The notes under the pieces are model-generated. The model did no database searches and was not told the origin of the DNA. It saw nothing but the letters and a program-made list of their open reading frames with translations. The translations under genes were made by a program, and so were the position numbers. From Nitrobacter sp. Nb-311A (lineage in GTDB: Bacteria > Pseudomonadota > Alphaproteobacteria > Rhizobiales > Xanthobacteraceae), in contig NZ_CH672418.1 of NCBI RefSeq assembly GCF_000152905.1, positions 32,676-96,675 of the forward strand: 64,000 bases of DNA. The letters run 5' to 3'. Shown piece after piece: positions 18,097-25,987 of the stretch. Position 1 is the first letter of the stretch; every line of letters starts with the position of its first letter.

Positions 18097-18427
18097 GTTC
18101 TTGCGGGCGGCTCAGGTTCTGCGCGGCAAAATGGCGCAGTCTGTATCGGGGAGCCCCGTCAGCGAGGTTGAATTACAATCACAGCGTGTATTTTCCCGCG
18201 GGGCGAATTTCAGGCGCGCGGCCTGCTACGACGGATGCATGGGGCGACCAGGGCGGGCCGTGAGCCGGGAAAACTTGGCGGCCCCGGAATGGAAAAGGCG
18301 GAGCTTGTATATTTTTTGAACGTCAAAAAAGACGAGGACTTTGCCAAGGTGACCGCCACACCGTTGCTCTGTCCGCGCGATTGCGCTAATTCCTCAAGTG
18401 CAGATCAACCCTGGCTGGAGACTTGAC
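18097..18427. other. Intergenic stretch with TTTTTTGA palindrome
   Basis: 331 bases with no convincing gene. It holds a 19-base inverted repeat TTTTTTGA-ACG-TCAAAAAA at 18312-18330, about 97 bases before the GTG of the oxidase subunit. It is AT-rich in an otherwise GC-rich gap and could be an operator. No terminator with a U tract is visible after the peptidase gene. Confidence 0.4.
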
Positions 18428-18580
18428 GTGTCAGATCATAGTGAAATCGTTTACTCGACGGCGGAAGGCATGGATTACCCGGCGCACGAGAATACGTACA
18501 AAGCTTTCATCAAATTCGGGACGGTCGGCACGGTGATTGTGGTCACCATCGTCTCGTTGATGGCAATTTTCCTCACCTGA
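18428..18580 (+). CDS. aa3-type cytochrome c oxidase subunit IV
   Basis: 50 residues from a GTG start with a GGAG motif upstream (CTGGAGACTTGAC-GTG). The soluble head SDHSEIVYSTAEGMDYPAHENTYKAF is followed by a single membrane helix (VGTVIVVTIVSLMAIFL). This matches the bacterial aa3 oxidase subunit IV family, a one-helix accessory subunit of the proton-pumping terminal oxidase. It lies just before the transhydrogenase genes and away from the main cox operon, as in relatives. A close paralogue sits at 46570-46722. Confidence 0.88.
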   Translation: MSDHSEIVYSTAEGMDYPAHENTYKAFIKFGTVGTVIVVTIVSLMAIFLT

Positions 18581-18675
18581 TTGTCAATCTATCGTTCCGG
18601 CCGTTCTGGATTTCCGCTCGCTAGCAATGTGGCTGGTGCTTTAGTCATGCGTGGCCGTCGGCTGCGGGAGGCATC

Positions 18676-19806
18676 ATGAAGATTGCCATAGCGAAAGAAA
18701 TCGATGAGTCGGAACCGCGGGTGGCCGCGTCACCCGATACAGTGAAGAAGTTCAAGGCGCTCGGCGCGGATGTCGCAATCGAGCCGGGCGCCGGGACCAA
18801 ATCGGGTGTGCCGGATTCGGACTTCATCGCCGCCGGAGCGGAGGTCAGCACCGAGGCCGTGAAAGACGCCGACGTCATTATCAAGGTAAGGCGGCCCGAG
18901 GCATCCGAACTGGCGCGCTACAAGCGTGGCGCGTTGGTGATCGCGATCATGGATCCTTACGGCAATGAGGCGGCGCTGAAGAAGATTGCGGATGCCGGCG
19001 TATCGGCCTTCGCCATGGAATTGATGCCGCGAATTACACGCGCGCAGGTGATGGACGTGCTGTCCAGCCAGGCCAATCTGGCCGGCTACCGGGCTGTTAT
19101 CGAGGCGGCCGAGGCGTTTGGCCGCGCATTTCCAATGATGATGACCGCCGCCGGCACCGTGCCCGCCGCGAAAGTATTCGTCATGGGTGTTGGTGTTGCT
19201 GGCCTCCAGGCGATCGCCACCGCGCGCCGTCTTGGCGCCGCCGTTACCGCAACCGATGTTCGCCCCGCGACCAAGGAACAGGTTGAAAGCCTCGGCGCCA
19301 AATTTCTCGCCGTCGAGGACGAGGAGTTCAAGAACGCGCAGACCGCTGGCGGCTATGCCAAGGAAATGTCGAAAGAGTATCAGGCTAAGCAGGCGGCGCT
19401 GACCGCAGACCACATCAAGAAGCAGGACATCATCATCACGACGGCGTTGATTCCCGGACGGCCCGCGCCGAGGCTCGTGACTGCGGAGATGGTGCGCTCG
19501 ATGAAGCCGGGCTCGGTGCTGGTCGATCTCGCGGTCGAGCGCGGCGGCAACGTCGAGGGGGTCCAGGCGGGCAAGGTCGTCGATCTCAACGGCGTGAAGG
19601 TCATCGGCTTCACCAACGTCGCCGGCCGCGTCGCCGCCTCGGCGTCCAGTCTGTACGCCCGCAACCTGTTTTCGTTCATTGAGACGCTGGTTGACAAGAC
19701 GACCAAGGCGCTTGCGGTGAACTGGGACGACGAACTGGTCAAGGCCACCGCGTTGACCCGGAATGGCGCGATCATCCATCCGAACTTCCTGCCGAAAAGC
19801 GCATGA
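18676..19806 (+). CDS. pntAA: Transhydrogenase NAD-binding subunit (alpha 1)
   Basis: 376 residues, domain I of the proton-translocating NAD(P) transhydrogenase, which drives hydride transfer from NADH to NADP+ with the proton gradient. It begins MKIAIAKEIDESEPRVAASP. The PntA/alanine-dehydrogenase fold is shown by VMDVLSSQANLAGYRAV, and the nucleotide-binding loop by KVFVMGVGVAGLQAIATARRLGA. It is the first gene of the three-gene pnt set with short gaps, the split arrangement typical of Alphaproteobacteria such as Rhodospirillum. Confidence 0.96.
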   Translation: MKIAIAKEIDESEPRVAASPDTVKKFKALGADVAIEPGAGTKSGVPDSDFIAAGAEVSTEAVKDADVIIKVRRPEASELARYKRGALVIAIMDPYGNEAALKKIADAGVSAFAMELMPRITRAQVMDVLSSQANLAGYRAVIEAAEAFGRAFPMMMTAAGTVPAAKVFVMGVGVAGLQAIATARRLGAAVTATDVRPATKEQVESLGAKFLAVEDEEFKNAQTAGGYAKEMSKEYQAKQAALTADHIKKQDIIITTALIPGRPAPRLVTAEMVRSMKPGSVLVDLAVERGGNVEGVQAGKVVDLNGVKVIGFTNVAGRVAASASSLYARNLFSFIETLVDKTTKALAVNWDDELVKATALTRNGAIIHPNFLPKSA

Positions 19807-19923
19807 TGATCACGAGCCCAGCCGGTCAGCGGATTGTTCCGGAGAACACGACGTGCGCGTTCGGCTCCGGGTTTGCCGTTCACGCCTCTCGCACGCTTGG
19901 AAACGACGAATAGGAATGCCTCC

Positions 19924-20241
19924 ATGGAACATGTCGTGCAGGCCGTCGATCCCTTTGTTTTTCGATTGTCGATTTTCGTTCTGGCCGTATTCGTCGGCTA
20001 TTTCGTGGTGTGGTCGGTGACGCCGGCGCTGCATACGCCGCTGATGTCCGTCACCAATGCGATCTCGTCGGTGATCGTGGTCGGCGCGCTGCTCGCAGTT
20101 GGCGTCGCCATGATCTCGGAAGGCTCCGGTTGGGCGCGGGCCTTCGGTTTCGTTGCCCTCGTTTTCGCCTGTGTGAATATCTTCGGCGGCTTTCTCGTCA
20201 CCCAGCGAATGTTGGCGATGTACAAGAAGAAGCAGAAGTAG
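19924..20241 (+). CDS. pntAB: Transhydrogenase membrane subunit (alpha 2)
   Basis: 105 residues with three or four membrane helices ([56 protein letters not shown]) and the conserved [12 protein letters not shown] segment. It forms the first part of membrane domain II. The ATG at 19924 is chosen because the protein starts right before the first helix, as in the family. It ends 158 bases before pntB, with a repeat between them. Confidence 0.94.
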   Translation: MEHVVQAVDPFVFRLSIFVLAVFVGYFVVWSVTPALHTPLMSVTNAISSVIVVGALLAVGVAMISEGSGWARAFGFVALVFACVNIFGGFLVTQRMLAMYKKKQK

Positions 20242-20267
20242 ATTTCTTCGATGCAGGGTTACTTCCA

Positions 20268-20385
20268 GTGTCCCGGATGCGATGCGGCACGCCGTGCTGA
20301 ATCGCCGATCCGGGACCGCCACAATTTGGGACGGTCCCGGTTCTGCGACGTATCGCGCTACGTTGCGTCGCGCCCGGGACGAGAC
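20268..20385. repeat. GTCCCGG-type inverted repeats inside pnt operon
   Basis: Between pntAB and pntB the sequence reads GTGTCCCGGATGCG ... GATCCGGGACCG and then GGGACGGTCCCGGTTCTGCG ... CGCCCGGGACGAGA, giving two successive imperfect hairpins of GTCCCGG / CCGGGAC. The pattern resembles a second intergenic repeat family of this bacterial group. Lying within an operon, it could stabilise or process the message. Confidence 0.55.
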
Positions 20386-20399
20386 GTCGGGGCTCCTCT

Positions 20400-21797
20400 A
20401 TGAACGCCAATCTTTCCGCGCTGCTTTATCTCGTCGCAGGTGTTTTGTTCATCCTGTCGCTGCGCGGGCTGTCGAGTCCGGCGTCGAGCCGCCGGGGCAA
20501 TCTTCTCGGCATGACCGGCATGGCGATCGCGGTCGCGACCACCCTTGCCGCGCATCCGCCCGCCGACGCCGTAGCGTGGGTGCTGGTGATCCTTGGTGTT
20601 GCGATCGGCGGCGGCATCGGCGCGGTGATCGCGCGCCGGGTCCCGATGACGTCGATGCCGGAACTGGTCGCGGCGTTCCATTCGCTGGTCGGCATGGCGG
20701 CGGTGCTGGTGGCCGCCGGCGCATTCTATGCGCCCGAGGCCTTTGGAATCGGCACACCCGGCAATATCCATGCGCAGAGCCTGATCGAGATGTCGCTCGG
20801 CGTCGCCATCGGCGCGCTGACATTCACAGGTTCGGTGATCGCTTTCCTTAAACTGTCGGGCCGGATGAGCGGCGCACCGATCCTCCTTCCTGCGCGTCAC
20901 ATCATCAACATCGCGCTCGCTCTCGCCTTGGTCTTCTTTATGTACGGGCTGGTGGTGTCGGGCAGCGTGCTCGATTTCTGGCTGATCACGGTTCTGGCGC
21001 TGGTGATCGGCGTGCTGTTGATCATTCCGATCGGCGGCGCCGACATGCCGGTCGTGATCTCGATGTTGAACTCGTATTCCGGCTGGGCGGCGGCCGGCAT
21101 CGGCTTCACTCTCGGCAATTCGGCGCTGATCATCACCGGCGCGCTGGTCGGCTCCTCCGGCGCGATCCTGTCCTACATCATGTGCCATGCGATGAATCGC
21201 TCCTTTATCTCGGTGATCCTCGGTGGCTTCGGGGGAGAGACCGCGGCGGCGGGCGGTGGCGGCGGCGAACAGAAGCCGGCGAAGCTCGGCTCGGCTGACG
21301 ACGCGGCTTTCATCATGAAGAACGCCTCGAAAGTCATCATCGTGCCGGGCTACGGTATGGCGGTGGCGCAGGCGCAGCACGCGCTGCGCGAGATGGCGGA
21401 CGCGCTGAAGAAGGAAGGCGTCGAGGTCAAATATGCGATCCATCCGGTGGCGGGGCGAATGCCCGGCCATATGAACGTGCTGCTGGCGGAAGCCAACGTT
21501 CCGTACGACGAAGTCTTCGAACTGGAGGATATCAATTCCGAATTCGCTCAGGCCGACGTGGCGTTCGTCATCGGCGCCAACGACGTTACCAATCCGGCGG
21601 CGGAGGAGGACAAGTCATCGCCGATCTATGGCATGCCGGTGTTGCAGGTCTGGAAGGCGGGCACGGTGATGTTCATCAAGCGCTCGCTGGCATCCGGCTA
21701 TGCCGGCATCGATAATCCACTATTCTATCGGGATAACACCATGATGCTGCTTGGCGACGCCAAGAAGATGACGGAGAATATCGTCAAGGGGATGTAA
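20400..21797 (+). CDS. pntB: Transhydrogenase NADP-binding subunit (beta)
   Basis: 465 residues. The N-terminal two-thirds has eight or more membrane helices, including SMPELVAAFHSLVGMAAVLV and the DMPVVISMLNSYSGWAAAGIGF proton-channel region. The C-terminal domain III binds NADP(H): VIIVPGYGMAVAQAQHAL is the Rossmann loop, followed by IHPVAGRMPGHMNVLLAEA and GANDVTNPAAEEDKSSPIYG. With pntAA and pntAB it makes the complete enzyme, supplying NADPH for biosynthesis and redox defence. Confidence 0.97.
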   Translation: MNANLSALLYLVAGVLFILSLRGLSSPASSRRGNLLGMTGMAIAVATTLAAHPPADAVAWVLVILGVAIGGGIGAVIARRVPMTSMPELVAAFHSLVGMAAVLVAAGAFYAPEAFGIGTPGNIHAQSLIEMSLGVAIGALTFTGSVIAFLKLSGRMSGAPILLPARHIINIALALALVFFMYGLVVSGSVLDFWLITVLALVIGVLLIIPIGGADMPVVISMLNSYSGWAAAGIGFTLGNSALIITGALVGSSGAILSYIMCHAMNRSFISVILGGFGGETAAAGGGGGEQKPAKLGSADDAAFIMKNASKVIIVPGYGMAVAQAQHALREMADALKKEGVEVKYAIHPVAGRMPGHMNVLLAEANVPYDEVFELEDINSEFAQADVAFVIGANDVTNPAAEEDKSSPIYGMPVLQVWKAGTVMFIKRSLASGYAGIDNPLFYRDNTMMLLGDAKKMTENIVKGM

Positions 21798-21825
21798 CTC
21801 GGCGTATTCAATTGTGGAGGCCAGC

Positions 21826-22290
21826 ATGGCGGATGACAAGGCGAAGCGCGGCGGAAGTGATGGTCGTTTGATCGCGTTGCGTGAGGCCTATGAGGTCCGT
21901 TACTGGTCCAAAAAATTCAAGGTCACGCCGTTGAAGCTGAAGGCCGCAGTCAAGGCCGTCGGCCGCTCTGCCAGGACAGTCGAAGCCTACCTCAAGCTGC
22001 AAAAGCGCGGGACCAACGACCGGGCGCTGATCGCGCTGACCCAGCCCTATGAAGTCCGCTACTGGTCGAAGAAGTTCAAGGTGACGCCGGCAAGGCTTCG
22101 AGCCGCGGTCGGCGAGGTCGGACGTTCCTCGAAGAACGTTGGTGCCTTTCTCGCGGCCAGGAAAACCGCCAAAAAGAAAACCACCGTCAAAAAGAAGACG
22201 ACGGTGAAGAAGGTCAAGGCGAAGAAAGTAAAAGCGAAGGCAGCGAAGGCGAAGAAAGCGAAAAAGGGCGCCGGTAAGCGCGCCAGATAG
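21826..22290 (+). CDS. Tandem DUF3606 protein with histone H1-like Lys/Ala tail
   Basis: 154 residues from the ATG at 21826, with GGAGG five bases upstream. Two copies of a DUF3606-like unit lie in tandem: LIALREAYEVRYWSKKFKVT (about 15-52) and LIALTQPYEVRYWSKKFKVT (about 65-102). About 45 residues follow that are almost only Lys, Ala, Thr and Val (AKKKTTVKKK, KKVKAKKVKAKAAKAKKAKK). The tail resembles bacterial H1-like proteins and should bind DNA. DUF3606 is usually a single small domain of unknown role. The protein is probably nucleoid-associated, which is inference from composition. Confidence 0.75.
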   Translation: MADDKAKRGGSDGRLIALREAYEVRYWSKKFKVTPLKLKAAVKAVGRSARTVEAYLKLQKRGTNDRALIALTQPYEVRYWSKKFKVTPARLRAAVGEVGRSSKNVGAFLAARKTAKKKTTVKKKTTVKKVKAKKVKAKAAKAKKAKKGAGKRAR

Positions 22291-22589
22291 CCCTATCCCT
22301 GAGAGTCTTTATCAACGTCGCGGTCAGCGTGGATTTCACCGCGCTGGTCGTTTCGCGTCCGGTATCGAAACAAATGGATTTGATCCGACCGGATCAGGGG
22401 AGGGATGTCTTTTGACCCAAACCGCCTGTCCACGGGCTGCCAGTTCTCCTGAAACATCCGGCAAGCGTCTCGGCCGTTCGATCTTAAGGCCACATGCGAC
22501 GCGAGTTCAGCCTGAACGCCGACGATATGTTTCGGCCACGAAATTGGTCTTCCGGACAGTGTTGCCGCGGCGGTCAACAGAATGCCAGT
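22291..22589. other. Intergenic stretch without gene
   Basis: No convincing coding frame on either strand. A short hairpin GATCCG-AC-CGGATC sits at about 22,381-22,394. It leads into the palindromic repeat at 22,590. Confidence 0.4.
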
Positions 22590-22666
22590 TATAGCGTTTT
22601 CCTGATGCGAACCGGATTCCATCCTCGGGTCAAGCCGGAGGACATGCCTCGCTCGAAAACGCTACA
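22590..22666. repeat. Dispersed palindromic repeat, TATAGCGTTTTC type
   Basis: TATAGCGTTTTC at 22590-22601 is inverted against GAAAACGCTACA at 22655-22666, with GACATGC and CTCGGGTCAAGCC in the middle. The same arms and centre occur at 34,614-34,682, so this is a dispersed family. Confidence 0.75.
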
Positions 22667-22726
22667 GCACGCACGGCGCGGGTCCGAAGTCCGCGCTCAA
22701 ATTCCATGTCGATTGCAAGTGATTGT

Positions 22727-23014
22727 TCAGCGCGGCCCACGAGGGCCAGCGGCTGGGCCGCCCCGGCCAGCGCCGGGTCCCGCGCCAAAAACCGGCTTCG
22801 GCTTCATCGGCAGCAGGCCTTCGCGTTGCATCTTCTTGCGTGCGAGCTTGCGGGCGCGGCGCACGGCCTCGGCCTTTTCACGAGCCTTCTTTTCCGAGGG
22901 TTTTTCGTAATGGCCGCGGAGCTTCATTTCGCGGAAAATTCCCTCACGCTGCATCTTTTTCTTCAGCGCCTTGAGGGCTTGATCGACGTTATTATCGCGA
23001 ACGAGAACCTGCAC
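22727..23014 (-). CDS. rpsU: 30S ribosomal protein S21
   Basis: 95 residues from a GTG at 23014 (reading [20 protein letters not shown]), with AGAGGA six bases upstream. A TTG six codons earlier would use the ribosome site itself as coding sequence. The family core continues [20 protein letters not shown] and [15 protein letters not shown]. The Gly/Pro/Ala-rich C-terminal tail of about 25 residues is an extension common in this lineage. S21 helps 30S initiation. It is monocistronic and divergent from aqpZ. Confidence 0.93.
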   Translation of the reverse strand: MQVLVRDNNVDQALKALKKKMQREGIFREMKLRGHYEKPSEKKAREKAEAVRRARKLARKKMQREGLLPMKPKPVFGAGPGAGRGGPAAGPRGPR

Positions 23015-23277
23015 GCGGCATCCTCTTTTCAATTAAACAGAGTGAGATTTGTCAGACAGTGAAGGGCCGACAAAGGCCAGGCCTCAGCGTCAAGGCCGCC
23101 CATATACCAGTTCAAGGCGCGGATGTCCAATGTTAGACGATCGTTTGGCTCGCCGAAGACACCGAAATTCGGGTGGAATTTCCCCAAAGATGCGTGATTG
23201 AGGTTCAGGAACACCTCACATCGGAGTTTTATAAGCCTGCTCGGGGTGGTTGATTCGTCAACAAAGGAAGGCGTGTC

Positions 23278-23994
23278 ATGGATGTCAGGAAATACGCGGC
23301 CGAACTGATTGGCACTTTTTGGCTGACTTTTATGGGATGTGGCAGCGCCGTCATCGCGGCGGCCTTTCCCGAGGTCGGCATCGGGCTCTTGGGCGTGGCT
23401 TTGACCTTCGGCTTGAGCGTCGTCACCATGGCCTATGCGATCGGGCATATTTCAGGCTGTCATCTCAATCCGGCGGTCACGGTGGGTTTGACTGCTGGTG
23501 GCCGGTTTCCGGCCGGGCAGGTAATTCCCTATGTCATCGCTCAGGTGATCGGGGCAGTCGCCGCCGCGGCACTGCTCTATGTGATCGCCAGCGGGGCGGC
23601 GGGCTTCGATGTCGCCAAGGGTTTCGCGTCGAACGGCTATGGCGAGCACTCGCCCGGTCACTACAATCTCACGGTTGGCTTCATCACCGAGGTGACGATG
23701 ACGGCCATGTTCCTGTTCGTCATCATGGGATCGACCCACGGCAAGGCCCCGGCGGGTTTCGCGCCGCTGGCGATCGGGCTCGCGCTGGTGATGATTCATC
23801 TCGTCAGCATTCCCGTCACCAACACATCGGTCAATCCGGCGCGCAGCACGGGGCCGGCGCTTTTCGTCGGCGGCTGGGCTCTGGAGCAGCTCTGGCTGTT
23901 CTGGGTGGCGCCGCTGATCGGCGGTGTTATCGGCGGCGTGGTCTATCGTGGGCTCAGCAGCGAGCCGGAAGGCGTCGTCGCGGGGAAGAAGTAG
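23278..23994 (+). CDS. aqpZ: Aquaporin Z
   Basis: 238 residues with six membrane helices and the two pore half-helices carrying NPA motifs: [12 protein letters not shown] (about residue 62) and [14 protein letters not shown] (about 185). The second is followed by the Arg of the selectivity filter. The start [18 protein letters not shown] is the family start. It conducts water across the inner membrane. A perfect terminator hairpin follows at once, so it is monocistronic. Confidence 0.96.
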   Translation: MDVRKYAAELIGTFWLTFMGCGSAVIAAAFPEVGIGLLGVALTFGLSVVTMAYAIGHISGCHLNPAVTVGLTAGGRFPAGQVIPYVIAQVIGAVAAAALLYVIASGAAGFDVAKGFASNGYGEHSPGHYNLTVGFITEVTMTAMFLFVIMGSTHGKAPAGFAPLAIGLALVMIHLVSIPVTNTSVNPARSTGPALFVGGWALEQLWLFWVAPLIGGVIGGVVYRGLSSEPEGVVAGKK

Positions 23995-24009
23995 CGTTAC
24001 CCGTCGTAA

Positions 24010-24044
24010 GGATTGCCGGGTCAGACCCGGCAATCCGTCGTTTT
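24010..24044 (+). terminator. Rho-independent terminator after aqpZ
   Basis: A 12-bp perfect stem GGATTGCCGGGT / ACCCGGCAATCC with loop CAG (24010-24036) is followed by GTCGTTTT. Confidence 0.85.
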
Positions 24045-24123
24045 GGGAGGGGAGATATCCGGAGCAACCAAATAAGGGATCGCAGTCAGAGCGGGCCGCT
24101 CGCTCCTGCTTCGAGAGATTCAG

Positions 24124-24138
24124 TTAGAGTAAATCTAA
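24124..24138 (+). promoter_or_regulatory. Irr (ICE)-like inverted repeat before fecI
   Basis: TTAGA-GTAAA-TCTAA at 24124-24138, about 133 bases before the sigma factor start. The arms and the five-base spacing fit the iron-control element bound by Irr in rhizobia (TTTAGAAYNRTTCTAAA, as I recall it). The spacer does not match and the outermost T/A pair is missing. It is suggestive only, but its place before an iron-uptake unit is sensible. Confidence 0.4.
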
Positions 24139-24270
24139 GCCGTTGCGATTGCGATAAGGTTTCGGCTCCCTTAAGCCGGTGATCAGCACGACGCGCCTGA
24201 AAGGCGGCGTCGGCGGGATGCTTTGGGCGGATGTCACAGACGGCGGCCAGGCAGGAACTTCGAGTGCTGG

Positions 24271-24771
24271 ATGAAAGATTCGGCTGCCCAGTTCGTGGAA
24301 CTATATCTGGCTGAGAGTGGTCGTTTACAGCGCCGGATCAGCCGGATAGTCGGTTGCCGCACGACAGCTTCGGACATCGTCCACGATATCTTTCTGCGCC
24401 TGTGGAAGCGCAAGCAGGACGGGATGAACGAAGCCTCGGCCTATCTCAGCCAGAGCGCCCGCAATGCTGCGATCGATCATCTACGCAGTGAGCGGATCCG
24501 CGCCCAATACATCGAGCGCACCGTCCCTGAGCAACGCTTCGTCATGCCGTCTTCGCCGCATGACATCGTCGCCGCACGCGATCATCTACGGTACATTGAC
24601 GATGTGATCCGGGCGCTGCCGGAACGCAGCCGTCACATTTTTCTTCTCAACCGCATCCACGGCCGCAACTACGGGGAGATCGCTCGCACCCTTGGCATCT
24701 CCACAGGCGCAGTCGAGAAGCATATGATACGCGCCCTGAAAGCGATCCGAGCCGGCGCCGAGGATTTCTGA
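24271..24771 (+). CDS. ECF RNA polymerase sigma factor, FecI type
   Basis: 166 residues from the ATG at 24271. Sigma region 2 reads DIVHDIFLRLWKRKQDGMNE with the promoter-melting part AYLSQSARNAAIDHLRSER. Region 4 reads LPERSRHIFLLNRIHGRNYG and GEIARTLGISTGAVEKHMIR. FecI-type sigmas are switched on by a FecR partner when an outer-membrane receptor is loaded. Here sigma, FecR and receptor genes follow in that order within 4.2 kb. An upstream in-frame codon at 24223 would add 16 unconserved residues. No obvious Shine-Dalgarno is visible. Confidence 0.9.
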   Translation: MKDSAAQFVELYLAESGRLQRRISRIVGCRTTASDIVHDIFLRLWKRKQDGMNEASAYLSQSARNAAIDHLRSERIRAQYIERTVPEQRFVMPSSPHDIVAARDHLRYIDDVIRALPERSRHIFLLNRIHGRNYGEIARTLGISTGAVEKHMIRALKAIRAGAEDF

Positions 24772-24866
24772 CGCCCGGCATGAGGTTTTGACGCCGCCGC
24801 CCGTCAGATCTGATAGAACGGCCGCATTTCGCACCATGTAACTCTCAAACTTCAGAATTCCGCGCC

Positions 24867-25847
24867 ATGGATCGCGAGTCCCGCACGAAGCCCACGGATA
24901 TCGACGATACGGCGCTGGAGTGGTTCACGCGCCTGCGCGGCGAAACATCGGCGGCCGACCGCGCGGCGTTCGAGCGCTGGGTCGCGGCCAGCCCCAGTCA
25001 CCGCCAGGCGTTTCGCCGTGTTCAGAGCTTGTGGTCGGCGGCGGAATCTCCGGGCGTGCGCGTCGCACAGGAAGAGAGCAAAAACCTGTCCGCCTACCTC
25101 GACGCAATGGACCGCGCCAAGACTCGCCGCAAAGCCAGGAAGCGCGGTGTGGCGACCGTTATCGTGGGGCTGGCCGTTCTCGGCGGCGTCATCGCACTGG
25201 AGCGGCCCAATCTGTTCCAGGACATGCGGGCGGATGCCGTGTCGGCCCGCGGCGAGCGGCGGACCATTGAGCTTCCGGACGGATCGACGGTTCTGCTCGA
25301 TGCCGACAGCGCCCTGACGCAGCGCTTCACGAACGGGGAGCGCCGTGTCGTTCTGTTGCGCGGCGGCGCTTACTTCTCCGTCGTGAAGGCCGCGCAATCC
25401 TTTGTCGTCGAAGCCTCCAGCGGAACGGTCGAGGTTCTCGGCACCAAATTCGACGTGCGGTTATCGAACGATGATACCGTGGTGACGGTGGCGCAGGGTC
25501 GAGTCGCCGTAACGTCTCCAAGTATGCAACGCGCTTTGCTGGAGCCCGGCCAGCAGGTGACGTTTGACAAGGTCGGCGTCGGTCCCGTGCGGAACGCGGA
25601 CCTGGCGGCATCCATGGCGTGGCACGAGGGCCGCTTCGTCTTCTACCAGGCGCGTTTCGCCGATGTCATCGGAGAACTGCAACGTTATCGGCCGGGCCGC
25701 ATGGTCATCGCCAGCGCGGCGCTGGCCGACAGTCGGGTCAGCGGCAGCTTTACGCTGGATGATCCCGATGCGGCGCTGGAATCCCTCCGGTCGACAGTGA
25801 ACTTCGAGACCTATTCCATTCTGGGCCGTCTCACGGTCTTGCGCTGA
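24867..25847 (+). CDS. FecR-type anti-sigma / sigma regulator
   Basis: 326 residues. A cytoplasmic DUF4880 head (about 10-55: ALEWFTRLRGETSAADRAAF, FERWVAASPSHRQAF) contacts the sigma factor. One membrane helix lies at about 93-112 (RGVATVIVGLAVLGGVIAL). The periplasmic FecR domain (RRTIELPDGSTVLLDADSAL, FVVEASSGTVEVLGTKFDVR) is followed by a secretin/TonB-like domain that contacts the receptor's signalling domain. It lies between the ECF sigma gene and the receptor gene. Confidence 0.93.
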   Translation: MDRESRTKPTDIDDTALEWFTRLRGETSAADRAAFERWVAASPSHRQAFRRVQSLWSAAESPGVRVAQEESKNLSAYLDAMDRAKTRRKARKRGVATVIVGLAVLGGVIALERPNLFQDMRADAVSARGERRTIELPDGSTVLLDADSALTQRFTNGERRVVLLRGGAYFSVVKAAQSFVVEASSGTVEVLGTKFDVRLSNDDTVVTVAQGRVAVTSPSMQRALLEPGQQVTFDKVGVGPVRNADLAASMAWHEGRFVFYQARFADVIGELQRYRPGRMVIASAALADSRVSGSFTLDDPDAALESLRSTVNFETYSILGRLTVLR

Positions 25848-25987
25848 CGCTCGTCCGACGGCGTCGCCCTCCTGCCTAAAAATATCTGCGACGGGGTAAG
25901 GTAATCGCCTGCTCGCCCGTGAATCAGAATGAGAGCCGACGCCATGCGCGATCGGCCGGGGCGATGATTCACGAGCGGGAACGAGAC

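Noticed and set aside
18676..19779. 349-codon minus-strand frame opposite pntAA
   Set aside because: It is antisense to a fully matching transhydrogenase subunit; long open antisense frames are expected in GC-rich genes.
22293..22622. 109-codon minus-strand frame in the gap after the DUF3606 gene
   Set aside because: It runs into a palindromic repeat, has no ribosome site and no recognisable domain.
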